NCBI GenBank assembly: GCA_938008925.1
Contig: CALLIQ010000142.1
Location: 1-5,208, forward strand
Origin: an uncultured Acidimicrobiales bacterium
GTDB taxonomy: Bacteria; Actinomycetota; Acidimicrobiia; Acidimicrobiales; SZUA-35
Direction: 5' to 3'
Length of the DNA: 5,208 nt
Shown: one piece after another, positions 1 through 5,208 of the stretch
How positions within the stretch are numbered: the first letter of the stretch is position 1
Layout of the letters: each line of letters begins with the position of its first letter
Program-made: the position numbers and the translations under genes
The notes under the pieces: generated by a model
The model's input: only the letters and a program-made list of their open reading frames with translations
What the model was told of the DNA's origin: nothing
The model's database searches: none

Positions 1-1
1 G

Positions 2-967
2 GTCCACGATCCGACGGATGCCTCGATCGCCGCCGATGCCGACGTCACGGTCGTCGTCGTTGGCTACACCGCCGCCGACGAAGGTGAGTACATCGGCGAG
101 GGGATGCTCGCCGAAGTCGCCCACCTCTTTCCCACGCGCCGCGAGCGTCGACCGAGCTCGGTTCGAGCCGACGCGCCGCCCGCTCCGCCGACCGAATCGA
201 GCGAGGCGTCGGCGTCGGCGGACGAGTCGAGTGCGAGCTCGACCTCCACGTTCCATCCCGGCGGTGACCGACGATCGCTCCGCCTTTCGCAAGCGGACGA
301 GGCACTGATCGCCGCAGCGGTCCAGTCGTCGGAGCGGGTGATCGTCGTGGTGATGGGCGGCAGCGCCATCGTCATGCCGTGGCTGGACGATCCGGCGGCC
401 GTGATGCAGATCTGGTACCCGGGGGTCGAGGGTGGTCGTGCGGTCGCCGAGGTGCTGCTCGGCGGCGTGGAGCCAGGGGGACGGCTGCCGTTCGTCATGG
501 CGGCCGACGCGGAGCACCACGTCGAGTTCGATCCGGACGCGGATCGAGCGACGTATGGGCTCTTCCACGGTCAGTGGCACCTGGATCGAGCCGGCGTAGA
601 GCCCACCCGGCCGTTCGGTTTCGGCCTGGGCTACACGAGCTGGGACCTCGTCGCCGTCGCCAGCTCAGCGAGCGGCGATCGAGTGAGGGCGACGGTGGCC
701 AACACCGGCGACCGGGCCGGCTCGACCGTGGTGTTCGTCTTCGGCGGTCTCCCCGAATCGAACCACGAGCGGCCGCTGCGTCGCCTCGTGGGGTTCGCCA
801 GGGTCGCGATCGAGGCGGGGGAGCGAGTGGACGTCGACGTCACCGTCGAATGGTCGCAGCTCGATGTTCGCCACCAGGGTGACCACTCGGTGGAATCGGG
901 TGACTATGTGCTGAGCATCGGGTTCGACGCCGCTTCGACCGCAGACACGCTCATCGTCCGTCGCTGA
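2..967 (+). CDS. Glycoside hydrolase family 3 protein, C-terminal part (5' end outside window)
   Basis: The visible 321 residues are the C-terminal half of a GH3 enzyme (beta-glucosidase/beta-xylosidase class), which removes terminal sugars from glycosides. The fragment opens in the alpha/beta sandwich domain (DVTVVVVGYTAADEGEY, about residues 14-30), continues through GGDRRSLRLS (about 87-96) and the strand VIVVVMGGSAIVMPW (about 113-127), then WYPGVEGGRAVAEVLLG and EPGGRLPF, all typical of GH3 C-terminal domains. The motif PFGFGLGYTSW (about 204-214) leads into a fibronectin-III-like domain ending at the TGA. The catalytic Asp nucleophile belongs to the N-terminal barrel, upstream of the window, so specificity and secretion cannot be judged. 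A Pro/Ser/Glu/Ala-rich insertion (about residues 45-84) sits before GGDR, and the Glu often found just before that motif is missing. The reading frame is open from the window's first bases. It converges on the Hsp70-like gene. Family assignment is secure; substrate is unknown. Confidence 0.9.
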   Translation, partial: VHDPTDASIAADADVTVVVVGYTAADEGEYIGEGMLAEVAHLFPTRRERRPSSVRADAPPAPPTESSEASASADESSASSTSTFHPGGDRRSLRLSQADEALIAAAVQSSERVIVVVMGGSAIVMPWLDDPAAVMQIWYPGVEGGRAVAEVLLGGVEPGGRLPFVMAADAEHHVEFDPDADRATYGLFHGQWHLDRAGVEPTRPFGFGLGYTSWDLVAVASSASGDRVRATVANTGDRAGSTVVFVFGGLPESNHERPLRRLVGFARVAIEAGERVDVDVTVEWSQLDVRHQGDHSVESGDYVLSIGFDAASTADTLIVRR

Positions 968-985
968 CGATCGCGCTCGGCGGGA

Positions 986-3304
986 TCACTCTGGCAGCGT
1001 GGCCATCCGAGCGACGACGTCGAGCGTCACGCTCTGCAAGATGTTCAACTCGTCGTTGTTGATCGGCTCGCTCGAGCGGATCCAGATCGTGTGGATGCTC
1101 CGGCCGACACGGATGCGGTTGCCGATCATGTAGGTGAACTCGGCCGTCGAGTTGTTGCGATAGATCCGACCGATCGTGAAGCTCTCCTGGCCGTTCGGGG
1201 CGATGACGAAGTCGTCGTCGTCGATCGACAGGATCGTGATGTCGTAGCTCTGGCCGTCCGGACCGACGACGCCCTCTTGCGTCTCGCAGTTGCGGCTGAC
1301 CTCCTGCTCTCGGAGCATTTCGGCTGCGGCGACCTCCTCGGACCCGAGGACGACGATTTCGGATTCGAGGCGGTTGGACACGGTGGATCCATCGGTCTCG
1401 ACCTCGCGAGACCAGCCGATGAACTCGGTAAGGATCGGGCCGGCGATGGCGACGTTCGAGCCGCACGTCGGCGATGGGAGCGGCAGCGGATCGACCGACG
1501 CCCACTCGAGCGAGTCGAAGTCGGTCGAGCGGAGCAGGGCCTCGCGAGCGTCGCTTCGGGTCGGGCCGCCCGGCTCAGCCGGCGTGCCCGCGTCCGACGT
1601 GGTGGTCGTTTCGCCGGTGGTCGTTGTGGCACTCGTCGTTGTCGTGGTCGAGTCGGCGACGGTGGTCGTCGAGTCGCCGCCGGTGGTCTCGTCGGGAGCG
1701 CTCGTCGTTGTCTGGGCCGGCGTGCTGGTCGTCGAGGCCGTCGTCGATGTGTCACCGCGGCCGTTGAGATAGATCGCGCCGCCGATAAGGCCGAGCAGTG
1801 CGAGTCCGGCGAGGACACCGATCAGGATGCCTCGGCTGGATCCCGAGCCCGACGGCTCGACGGGGGCCGGTGTCGGCCGAGGGACATGCGCCGGAGCGGT
1901 CGATGGCTTGGCGGCATCGGCGGTCGAGGTGAGCCCGAGCGTTGCCGCCGGGGCGAGCCGAGGCGGCGGAGCGGTGCCTCGATCGGGGACGTTCGTGGGT
2001 GGCCCACCGGGCATGGGGGGAACGATCGTCGGCGGCGGGGCCGCGACGTCATGTGACGGCGGGGCTGCCGTGTCGTGTGAGGGCGGGAGTCCCGCATCCC
2101 GAGAGGTGGGGAGACCCGCGTCGCGAGAGGTGGGCAGCCCCGCGTCGCGAGACGGCGGGCGGACGGGCTGGGCGGGAGGAGCCGGGGGTGCCGCATTGTC
2201 GGCCGTCGACCGTTCCGCCGACGCCGATTCCTCCACTTGGGTGTCGCCGGGGTCGGCGAGCGGTGCGCCGAGCGCTGCCGCAGTTCTGGGATCGCCGAGC
2301 TGCTCGACCCGAACGCCCGGGAACGCAGCCTTGACCCGCTCGGAGACGATGGGCATTCGGCTCGCGCCACCCACGAGGTGGATGACCGCGAGGTCGTTCG
2401 GCGTGATGCCAGCCTGTTCGATCGCTCGACCGAGCACGTCGACCGATTCGTCGACGAAGGGGGCGACCAGCTCTTCGAGTTCGTCGCGGGAGAGCCGAAC
2501 CTCCGACATGCCGATCGGGGCCGACACGACCGCAACGCCGTACGGGTGGCTGGAGAGGGCTTCCTTGACTCGCTTGCACTCGGCGAGCAGGCGGGCGGAT
2601 GCCTGACGCCACGGCAGCTCGTCGGAGACTTGGAGCTCGTCCCACACGTCTGGAGTGAGCTGTTCGCCGATGTGGTTGCGGATGATCTCGTCGAACAGTT
2701 CGCCGCCGAACGCGGAGTCGCCGGTCGGCCGGCCGACCACCTCGAAGCCGCCACCGCTGGCGCGGACGACGGTGGTGTCGAACGTGCCGCCGCCGAGGTC
2801 GTAGATCGCGACGTGTGAGCCGTTGGGAACCTCGATCGGCAGCGCGTGCGCCGCCGCAACGGGTTCGGGGATAAGGGTCGGGGTCGGAAGACCGGCCTTT
2901 TCTGCGGCCTCGAGCAGTCGGGTGCGCCGGGGCCGGTTCCACGTCGCAGGGAACGTCAGGCGGACCGCTCTCGGGTCCGATCCCATGTGGCGCCGGGCGC
3001 GGTCGGCCGCGAAGCGAAGAATCTCGGCTGCGACGGCGACCGCTTGAAAAGGGCGACCGCCGACGACGATCGGGGTCTGCTCGCCGAGTCGGCGCTTCGG
3101 GACTCGGACCGCCCGACCTGGTCGAGACGATGAGAGGTCGACCGCACTGCGGCCGACCACCCACGTCTCGTCGTCATCGAGGAATGCCACCGAGGGCATG
3201 CGGCGCTCGCCGTCGATCTCGATGACCTCTCGTCCACCGTCGTCACGAGCGGCGACCGCGATGGTCGAGCTCGTGCCGAAGTCGATGGAGAGGGTCCAGT
3301 TCAC
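986..3304 (-). CDS. Membrane-anchored Hsp70-like (DnaK-type ATPase) protein with extracytoplasmic domain
   Basis: A 772-residue protein starting at GTG. Residues 1-350 form an Hsp70/actin-fold ATPase: phosphate-1 loop IDFGTSST (7-14), Lys70 in the position of DnaK's catalytic Lys70, PEPVAAA (146-152), phosphate-2 loop YDLGGGTFDTTVV (168-180), adenosine motif LVGGASRMPIV (310-320) and DPRTAAALGAP (338-348). The DnaK beta-sandwich substrate-binding domain and helical lid are absent. Instead there is a Pro-rich linker (about 351-490) with five 8-residue repeats (383-422), one transmembrane helix (about 492-513, after SSRG), a Thr/Ser-rich stalk (about 519-575) and a globular-looking C-terminal domain (about 580-772) with Cys614 and Cys673, which could form a disulfide. 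Expected topology is ATPase inside, C-terminal domain outside. Similar Hsp70-family proteins with added membrane and sensor regions occur in actinobacteria. It lies 45 bases downstream of the dehydrogenase, same strand. The start has no strong Shine-Dalgarno, but the motif begins at residue 7, so it fits. ATPase class is sure; cellular role is unknown. Confidence 0.9.
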   Translation of the reverse strand: MNWTLSIDFGTSSTIAVAARDDGGREVIEIDGERRMPSVAFLDDDETWVVGRSAVDLSSSRPGRAVRVPKRRLGEQTPIVVGGRPFQAVAVAAEILRFAADRARRHMGSDPRAVRLTFPATWNRPRRTRLLEAAEKAGLPTPTLIPEPVAAAHALPIEVPNGSHVAIYDLGGGTFDTTVVRASGGGFEVVGRPTGDSAFGGELFDEIIRNHIGEQLTPDVWDELQVSDELPWRQASARLLAECKRVKEALSSHPYGVAVVSAPIGMSEVRLSRDELEELVAPFVDESVDVLGRAIEQAGITPNDLAVIHLVGGASRMPIVSERVKAAFPGVRVEQLGDPRTAAALGAPLADPGDTQVEESASAERSTADNAAPPAPPAQPVRPPSRDAGLPTSRDAGLPTSRDAGLPPSHDTAAPPSHDVAAPPPTIVPPMPGGPPTNVPDRGTAPPPRLAPAATLGLTSTADAAKPSTAPAHVPRPTPAPVEPSGSGSSRGILIGVLAGLALLGLIGGAIYLNGRGDTSTTASTTSTPAQTTTSAPDETTGGDSTTTVADSTTTTTSATTTTGETTTTSDAGTPAEPGGPTRSDAREALLRSTDFDSLEWASVDPLPLPSPTCGSNVAIAGPILTEFIGWSREVETDGSTVSNRLESEIVVLGSEEVAAAEMLREQEVSRNCETQEGVVGPDGQSYDITILSIDDDDFVIAPNGQESFTIGRIYRNNSTAEFTYMIGNRIRVGRSIHTIWIRSSEPINNDELNILQSVTLDVVARMATLPE
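2039..2158 (-). repeat. Five tandem 24-bp repeats coding for 8-residue units in the Hsp70-like linker
   Basis: Five consecutive in-frame 24-base units encode PPSRDAGL, PTSRDAGL, PTSRDAGL, PPSHDTAA and PPSHDVAA (protein residues 383-422). The first three units differ from neighbours by about 3-4 bases each; the last two have diverged together (SRDAG replaced by SHD-AA). This is a coding minisatellite in the proline-rich cytoplasmic linker between the ATPase domain and the membrane helix. Unit number may vary between strains, since whole-unit gain or loss keeps the frame. Confidence 0.85.
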
Positions 3305-3326
3305 CGTGTCAGTACAGCACGGGGTT

Positions 3327-3339
3327 CCGGCAGAGCCGG
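3327..3339 (-). other. Small GC hairpin between dehydrogenase and Hsp70-like genes
   Basis: A perfect 5-bp inverted repeat (CCGGC, 3-base loop, GCCGG) lies 10 bases past the dehydrogenase stop codon, in the 45-base gap before the Hsp70-like GTG. The flanking GTT and AAC could lengthen the stem around a 3-base bulge. No U-run follows on the minus strand, so it is not a typical intrinsic terminator. It might be an RNA processing or attenuation hairpin, or chance in GC-rich DNA. Confidence 0.3.
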
Positions 3340-3349
3340 TGCAACACGA

Positions 3350-4129
3350 TTACTTCGGGGGCATCCGGATGCCGCCGTCGACGCGAATGGTCTCCGCGTT
3401 CATGTACGGGTTGGTGATCAGGTCGACGACCATGAACGCCAGCTCTTCGCCGGAACCGAGGCGCTTCGGGAACAGCACCGACTGGCCGAGGTGAGCCTTG
3501 AACTGGTCCGACTGCTCACCCTCGCCGTAGATCGGGGTGTCGATGAGGCCGGGAGCGATGGTGTTGACCCGCACGCCGACGGCGGAGAGGTCGCGGGCGA
3601 TCGGCAGGGTCATGCCGACGATGCCGCCCTTGGACGCCGAGTAGGCGGCCTGTCCGATCTGGCCGTCGAAGGCTGCCGCGGAGGCCATGTTGACGATGGC
3701 GCCACGCTGGCCGTCGGCGTCGAGCGGCTCGGTCTTGGCCATGGCGGCGGCCGACTGACGGAGCATGTTGAACGAACCGAGCAGGTTGATCTTGATGACG
3801 AAATCGAAGTCGCTCTGCGCCATCGGTTCGTTGTTGCGGTCGACGGTGCGGGCGGCGCGGCCGAGGCCGGCGGAGTTGACGAGGGCGCGCAGCGGGCCCA
3901 TCTCCGAGGCGGCGGCGACGGCGGCGGCGCCGTCTTCCTCGCTGGAGACGTCGCACTTCACGAAGAGTCCGCCGATCTCCTTTGCGACGGCGGTGCCCTT
4001 CTCCTCGTTGAGGTCGGCGACGACGACGCGAGCGCCGAGAGCAGCGAGCTGGATGGCCGAGGCTTCACCGATGCCAGAGGCACCTCCGGTGACGACGGCA
4101 GAGGCTCCAGTGAGATCCATACGAGGCAT
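3350..4129 (-). CDS. SDR-family dehydrogenase, HSD10-like 3-hydroxyacyl-CoA dehydrogenase
   Basis: A complete 259-residue short-chain dehydrogenase/reductase, likely cytoplasmic and tetrameric as in its family. It has the cofactor motif TGGASGIG (14-21), an acidic residue after the second strand (VVVADL, Asp39) that favours NAD(H), NSAG (85-88), Asn115 in KINLLG, and the catalytic set Ser150, Tyr163 and Lys167 in the stretch AAFDGQIGQAAYSASKGG. That stretch and IVGMTLPIARDLSAVGVRVNTIAPGL closely follow human HSD17B10, which oxidises 3-hydroxyacyl-CoA and 2-methyl-3-hydroxybutyryl-CoA. The likely role is therefore beta-oxidation or isoleucine breakdown; this is inferred from motifs, and exact substrate is open. 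Two ATGs lie close together (4129 and 4120); the first is chosen because AAGGA sits 9 bases upstream. The open frame continues upstream to about 5188, but that part is antisense to the sigma factor and not coding. It is the first gene of a possible two-gene unit with the Hsp70-like gene. Confidence 0.93.
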   Translation of the reverse strand: MPRMDLTGASAVVTGGASGIGEASAIQLAALGARVVVADLNEEKGTAVAKEIGGLFVKCDVSSEEDGAAAVAAASEMGPLRALVNSAGLGRAARTVDRNNEPMAQSDFDFVIKINLLGSFNMLRQSAAAMAKTEPLDADGQRGAIVNMASAAAFDGQIGQAAYSASKGGIVGMTLPIARDLSAVGVRVNTIAPGLIDTPIYGEGEQSDQFKAHLGQSVLFPKRLGSGEELAFMVVDLITNPYMNAETIRVDGGIRMPPK

Positions 4130-4137
4130 TGAGGGGT

Positions 4138-4144
4138 TTCCTTC
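4138..4144 (-). promoter_or_regulatory. Ribosome binding site of the dehydrogenase
   Basis: On the minus strand GAAGGAA contains AAGGA ending 9 bases before the ATG at 4129. The spacing to the second in-frame ATG (4120) would be 18, so this site decides for the upstream start. Confidence 0.65.
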
Positions 4145-4163
4145 GTTCGGGTTTGAAGCCTGC

Positions 4164-4194
4164 ACCCTAATTGCTGGCGCCCCCGCACTCCCAA
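4164..4194 (-). promoter_or_regulatory. Possible promoter of the dehydrogenase
   Basis: On the minus strand TTGGGA (4189-4194) is followed after 19 bases by TAGGGT (4164-4169), which fits the actinobacterial TANNNT -10 pattern. The -10 lies about 35 bases upstream of the start codon. The spacing is slightly long and the -35 imperfect. The location, directly upstream of a gene with a good ribosome binding site and in the only AT-containing patch here, is the main support. Confidence 0.28.
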
Positions 4195-4244
4195 TGAGAC
4201 CCGCCGACCCGCCATGCCGCCCCATCCCGCCCATCGCCACCCCG

Positions 4245-4350
4245 TTCTGGAGGCCCTGCGCGCTGCGCTTCGCGTTCTGGAGGCGATATGCACTGTTCCC
4301 GGCGCGCTGAGTCTCCAGAACGCGGGTGAGAGCGCGCTGAGTCTCCAGAA
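4245..4350. repeat. Large symmetrical inverted repeat with four copies of TTCTGGAG / CTCCAGAA
   Basis: Two forward copies of GTTCTGGAGGC start at 4244 and 4274, exactly 30 bases apart. Two inverted copies, each within GCGCGCTGAGTCTCCAGAA, start at 4302 and 4332, again exactly 30 apart. All four are arranged around one dyad axis at about 4297.5. The inner arms 4271-4282 and 4313-4324 are a perfect 12-bp inverted repeat (CGCGTTCTGGAG), extendable to 14 pairs with one G-T. The outer arms 4245-4264 and 4331-4350 pair at 18 of 20 positions, counting one G-T. The whole can fold into a roughly 106-base hairpin with a 26-base loop and an internal loop. It lies between the divergent dehydrogenase and sigma factor genes. 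Function is unknown: candidates are a dispersed intergenic repeat, a regulatory RNA structure or terminator of either strand, or a multi-site protein operator. Confidence 0.88.
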
Positions 4351-4392
4351 GCGCGAAGAATCTCGTCGACCGGCGCAAGGAATCGGGTAGTT

Positions 4393-4398
4393 GGGGAG
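4393..4398 (+). promoter_or_regulatory. Ribosome binding site of the sigma factor
   Basis: GGGGAG is 7 bases before the GTG at 4406 and 10 before the GTG at 4409. It overlaps the alternative TTG at 4391, making that earlier start unlikely. Confidence 0.55.
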
Positions 4399-4405
4399 TG
4401 GGAAA

Positions 4406-4936
4406 GTGGTGAACGTGTCCCCAACAACGCCGACGCCGACCGGGCGCGAGCTCGCCGTTTCGTCCGAGCCAGAGCGGTCGAAGGGCCGGGACTTCGCCGC
4501 CTTCTATGCGGAGGAGCACGACGGCCAGGTCCGTCGCGCCTTCCTCATGCTTCGAAGTAGCCCGCTGGCTCACGATGTCGTGGCCGACGCCTTCATCGCC
4601 GTGTTCAACCGCTGGTCGACGATCGATGCCCCCGGGCCCTATCTCAGCCGGTGCGTGCTCAACGGTTGTCGAGACGCGTCGGGGCGGGAGCAGCGCGAGC
4701 GACCGGCGGCCGACCTTCCCGAACGGAGTTCCGACGCCGCCGACGAACATCTCGCCGACGTGCTGATGACGCTGCCGTTCCGCCAACGAGCGGCGGTGGT
4801 GCTGCGGTTCTACGGAGGCATGAACGAGAAGCAGATCGCGGAACAGCTCGAGTGTCGGCCGGGAACGGTCGGCTCCTTGATCCACCGGGGTCTCACCCAC
4901 CTGAAGAACGAACTGTCGAACGGAGACGCACGATGA
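4406..4936 (+). CDS. ECF (SigE-like) RNA polymerase sigma factor
   Basis: A 176-residue sigma-70 family protein of the extracytoplasmic-function type, which directs RNA polymerase to a specific promoter set. After a poorly conserved N-terminal tail (about 1-28), region 2 spans about residues 29-90 (DFAAFYAEEHDGQVRRAFLML, then AHDVVADAFIAVFNRW, the -10 recognition and core-binding part). A hydrophilic linker follows, then region 4 at about 116-171: LPFRQRAAVVLRFYGGMNEKQIAEQL and CRPGTVGSLIHRGLTHLK, a helix-turn-helix for the -35. Length is normal for the family. No third C-terminal domain is present. GTG 4406 is chosen from the GGGGAG spacing; GTG 4409 or 4415 are possible and TTG 4391 is less likely. 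The stop overlaps the next start as ATGA, so the two genes are translationally coupled. The signal it answers to and its regulon cannot be read from the window. Confidence 0.92.
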   Translation: MVNVSPTTPTPTGRELAVSSEPERSKGRDFAAFYAEEHDGQVRRAFLMLRSSPLAHDVVADAFIAVFNRWSTIDAPGPYLSRCVLNGCRDASGREQRERPAADLPERSSDAADEHLADVLMTLPFRQRAAVVLRFYGGMNEKQIAEQLECRPGTVGSLIHRGLTHLKNELSNGDAR

Positions 4937-5208
4937 TCGACGCTGAACTCGAGGCCTTTGCCGACGAACTGTCCGACCGCCTCCGTGCTCGGGCCGATCG
5001 CCTCGAGGTCGTGCCGGATGACCCCTCGATCTGGGCCACCGACGTCGCTGCTGCGGGCGCGACCTCGACCGTGTCGGTGACGCGTCCATCGAAGCGGTGG
5101 ATCGTGGCCGTTGCCGCCGCCGTGGTCGCGCTCGTGACGGCGGGCGGGTCTGCGCTCCGAGCCCAGCCGACGACGGTCGAGACCGCATCGTTCGCCGCCA
5201 GTGTGTCG
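4933..5208 (+). CDS. Membrane-anchored protein coupled to the sigma factor, probable anti-sigma factor (3' end outside window)
   Basis: The open frame starts at the ATG in the ATGA overlap with the sigma gene and runs past the window end; 92 residues are visible. Residues 1-35 are a charged, probably helical segment (MIDAELEAFADELSDRLRAR), followed by a short Ala/Thr/Ser-rich part, a basic stop (RPSKR, 51-55) and a transmembrane helix (about 56-75, beginning WIVAVAAAVV). The rest would lie outside the membrane. Overlap with an ECF sigma gene and cytoplasm-helix-outside topology are the usual features of anti-sigma factors, so this is the likely role. The HxxxCxxC zinc motif of the ZAS class is not present in the cytoplasmic part, so it would be a zinc-independent type or a different membrane partner. 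Without the C-terminal part this stays an inference. Confidence 0.72.
   Translation, partial: MIDAELEAFADELSDRLRARADRLEVVPDDPSIWATDVAAAGATSTVSVTRPSKRWIVAVAAAVVALVTAGGSALRAQPTTVETASFAASVS

Noticed and set aside
968..985. Bidirectional terminator between the convergent GH3 and Hsp70-like genes
   Set aside because: The 18-base gap has no stem of useful length and no T-run.
1580..1750. GTCGTC/GTGGTC-rich stretch as a DNA repeat or regulatory array
   Set aside because: It is explained by codons of the Thr/Ser-rich stalk (ACGAC/ACCAC on the minus strand) of the membrane Hsp70-like protein.
1091..2056. Long plus-strand open frame opposite the Hsp70-like gene
   Set aside because: It is a GC-bias shadow: low-complexity Arg/Gly/Asp-rich translation with no domain, opposite clear Hsp70 coding sequence.
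4244..4351. CRISPR array
   Set aside because: The cores are in opposite orientations around one axis, only four copies of 8 bases, and there are no unique spacers between identical direct repeats or cas genes.
4379..4405. ECF-type autoregulatory promoter (GGAAT at 4379-4383) for the sigma gene
   Set aside because: A matching -10 would fall on the ribosome binding site and start codon, so the motif is probably chance.
4130..5188. N-terminal extension of the dehydrogenase frame to a 612-residue protein on the minus strand
   Set aside because: The extension is Arg/Pro-rich, runs antisense through the well-supported sigma factor and its partner, and crosses the inverted repeat. The SDR fold begins at the MPRMDLTG start with its own ribosome binding site.

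Overview
This is a GC-rich window with strongly G/C-ending codons, GTG starts and a membrane-anchored Hsp70-like protein with a Ser/Thr-rich stalk. It looks like a chromosomal segment of a high-GC actinobacterium. The gene styles would suit an Acidimicrobiia (Ilumatobacter-like) lineage, but that placement is inference and no rRNA or other marker is present. There is no tRNA, rRNA, CRISPR array or transposase gene.

Layout. (1) Positions 2-967, plus strand: the C-terminal part of a glycoside hydrolase family 3 enzyme (beta-glucosidase/xylosidase type); its N-terminal catalytic barrel lies upstream of the window. (2) Positions 986-3304, minus strand, convergent with the first gene and only 18 bases away: a 772-residue protein with an Hsp70/DnaK-type ATPase domain, no recognisable substrate-binding domain, a Pro-rich linker with five 8-residue repeats, one transmembrane helix, a Thr/Ser-rich stalk and a predicted extracytoplasmic C-terminal domain with two cysteines. 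(3) Positions 3350-4129, minus strand: a 259-residue short-chain dehydrogenase very similar in motifs to HSD10-type 3-hydroxyacyl-CoA dehydrogenases, 45 bases upstream of the Hsp70-like gene and perhaps co-transcribed with it. (4) Positions 4130-4405: a divergent intergenic region holding a plausible dehydrogenase promoter and a large, nearly symmetrical inverted repeat with four copies of an 8-base core. (5) Positions 4406-4936, plus strand: an ECF/SigE-type sigma factor. It overlaps by 4 bases (ATGA) a membrane-anchored protein that runs off the end and is probably the regulator of that sigma factor.

How they work together. The sigma factor and its overlapping partner form a clear regulatory pair. 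The dehydrogenase probably serves beta-oxidation or branched-chain acyl-CoA breakdown, and the GH3 enzyme serves glycoside breakdown. The Hsp70-like protein looks like a transmembrane ATPase whose outer domain could sense or bind something. No strong functional link joins these units beyond position. The two most notable items are the transmembrane Hsp70-like architecture and the four-core intergenic inverted repeat.
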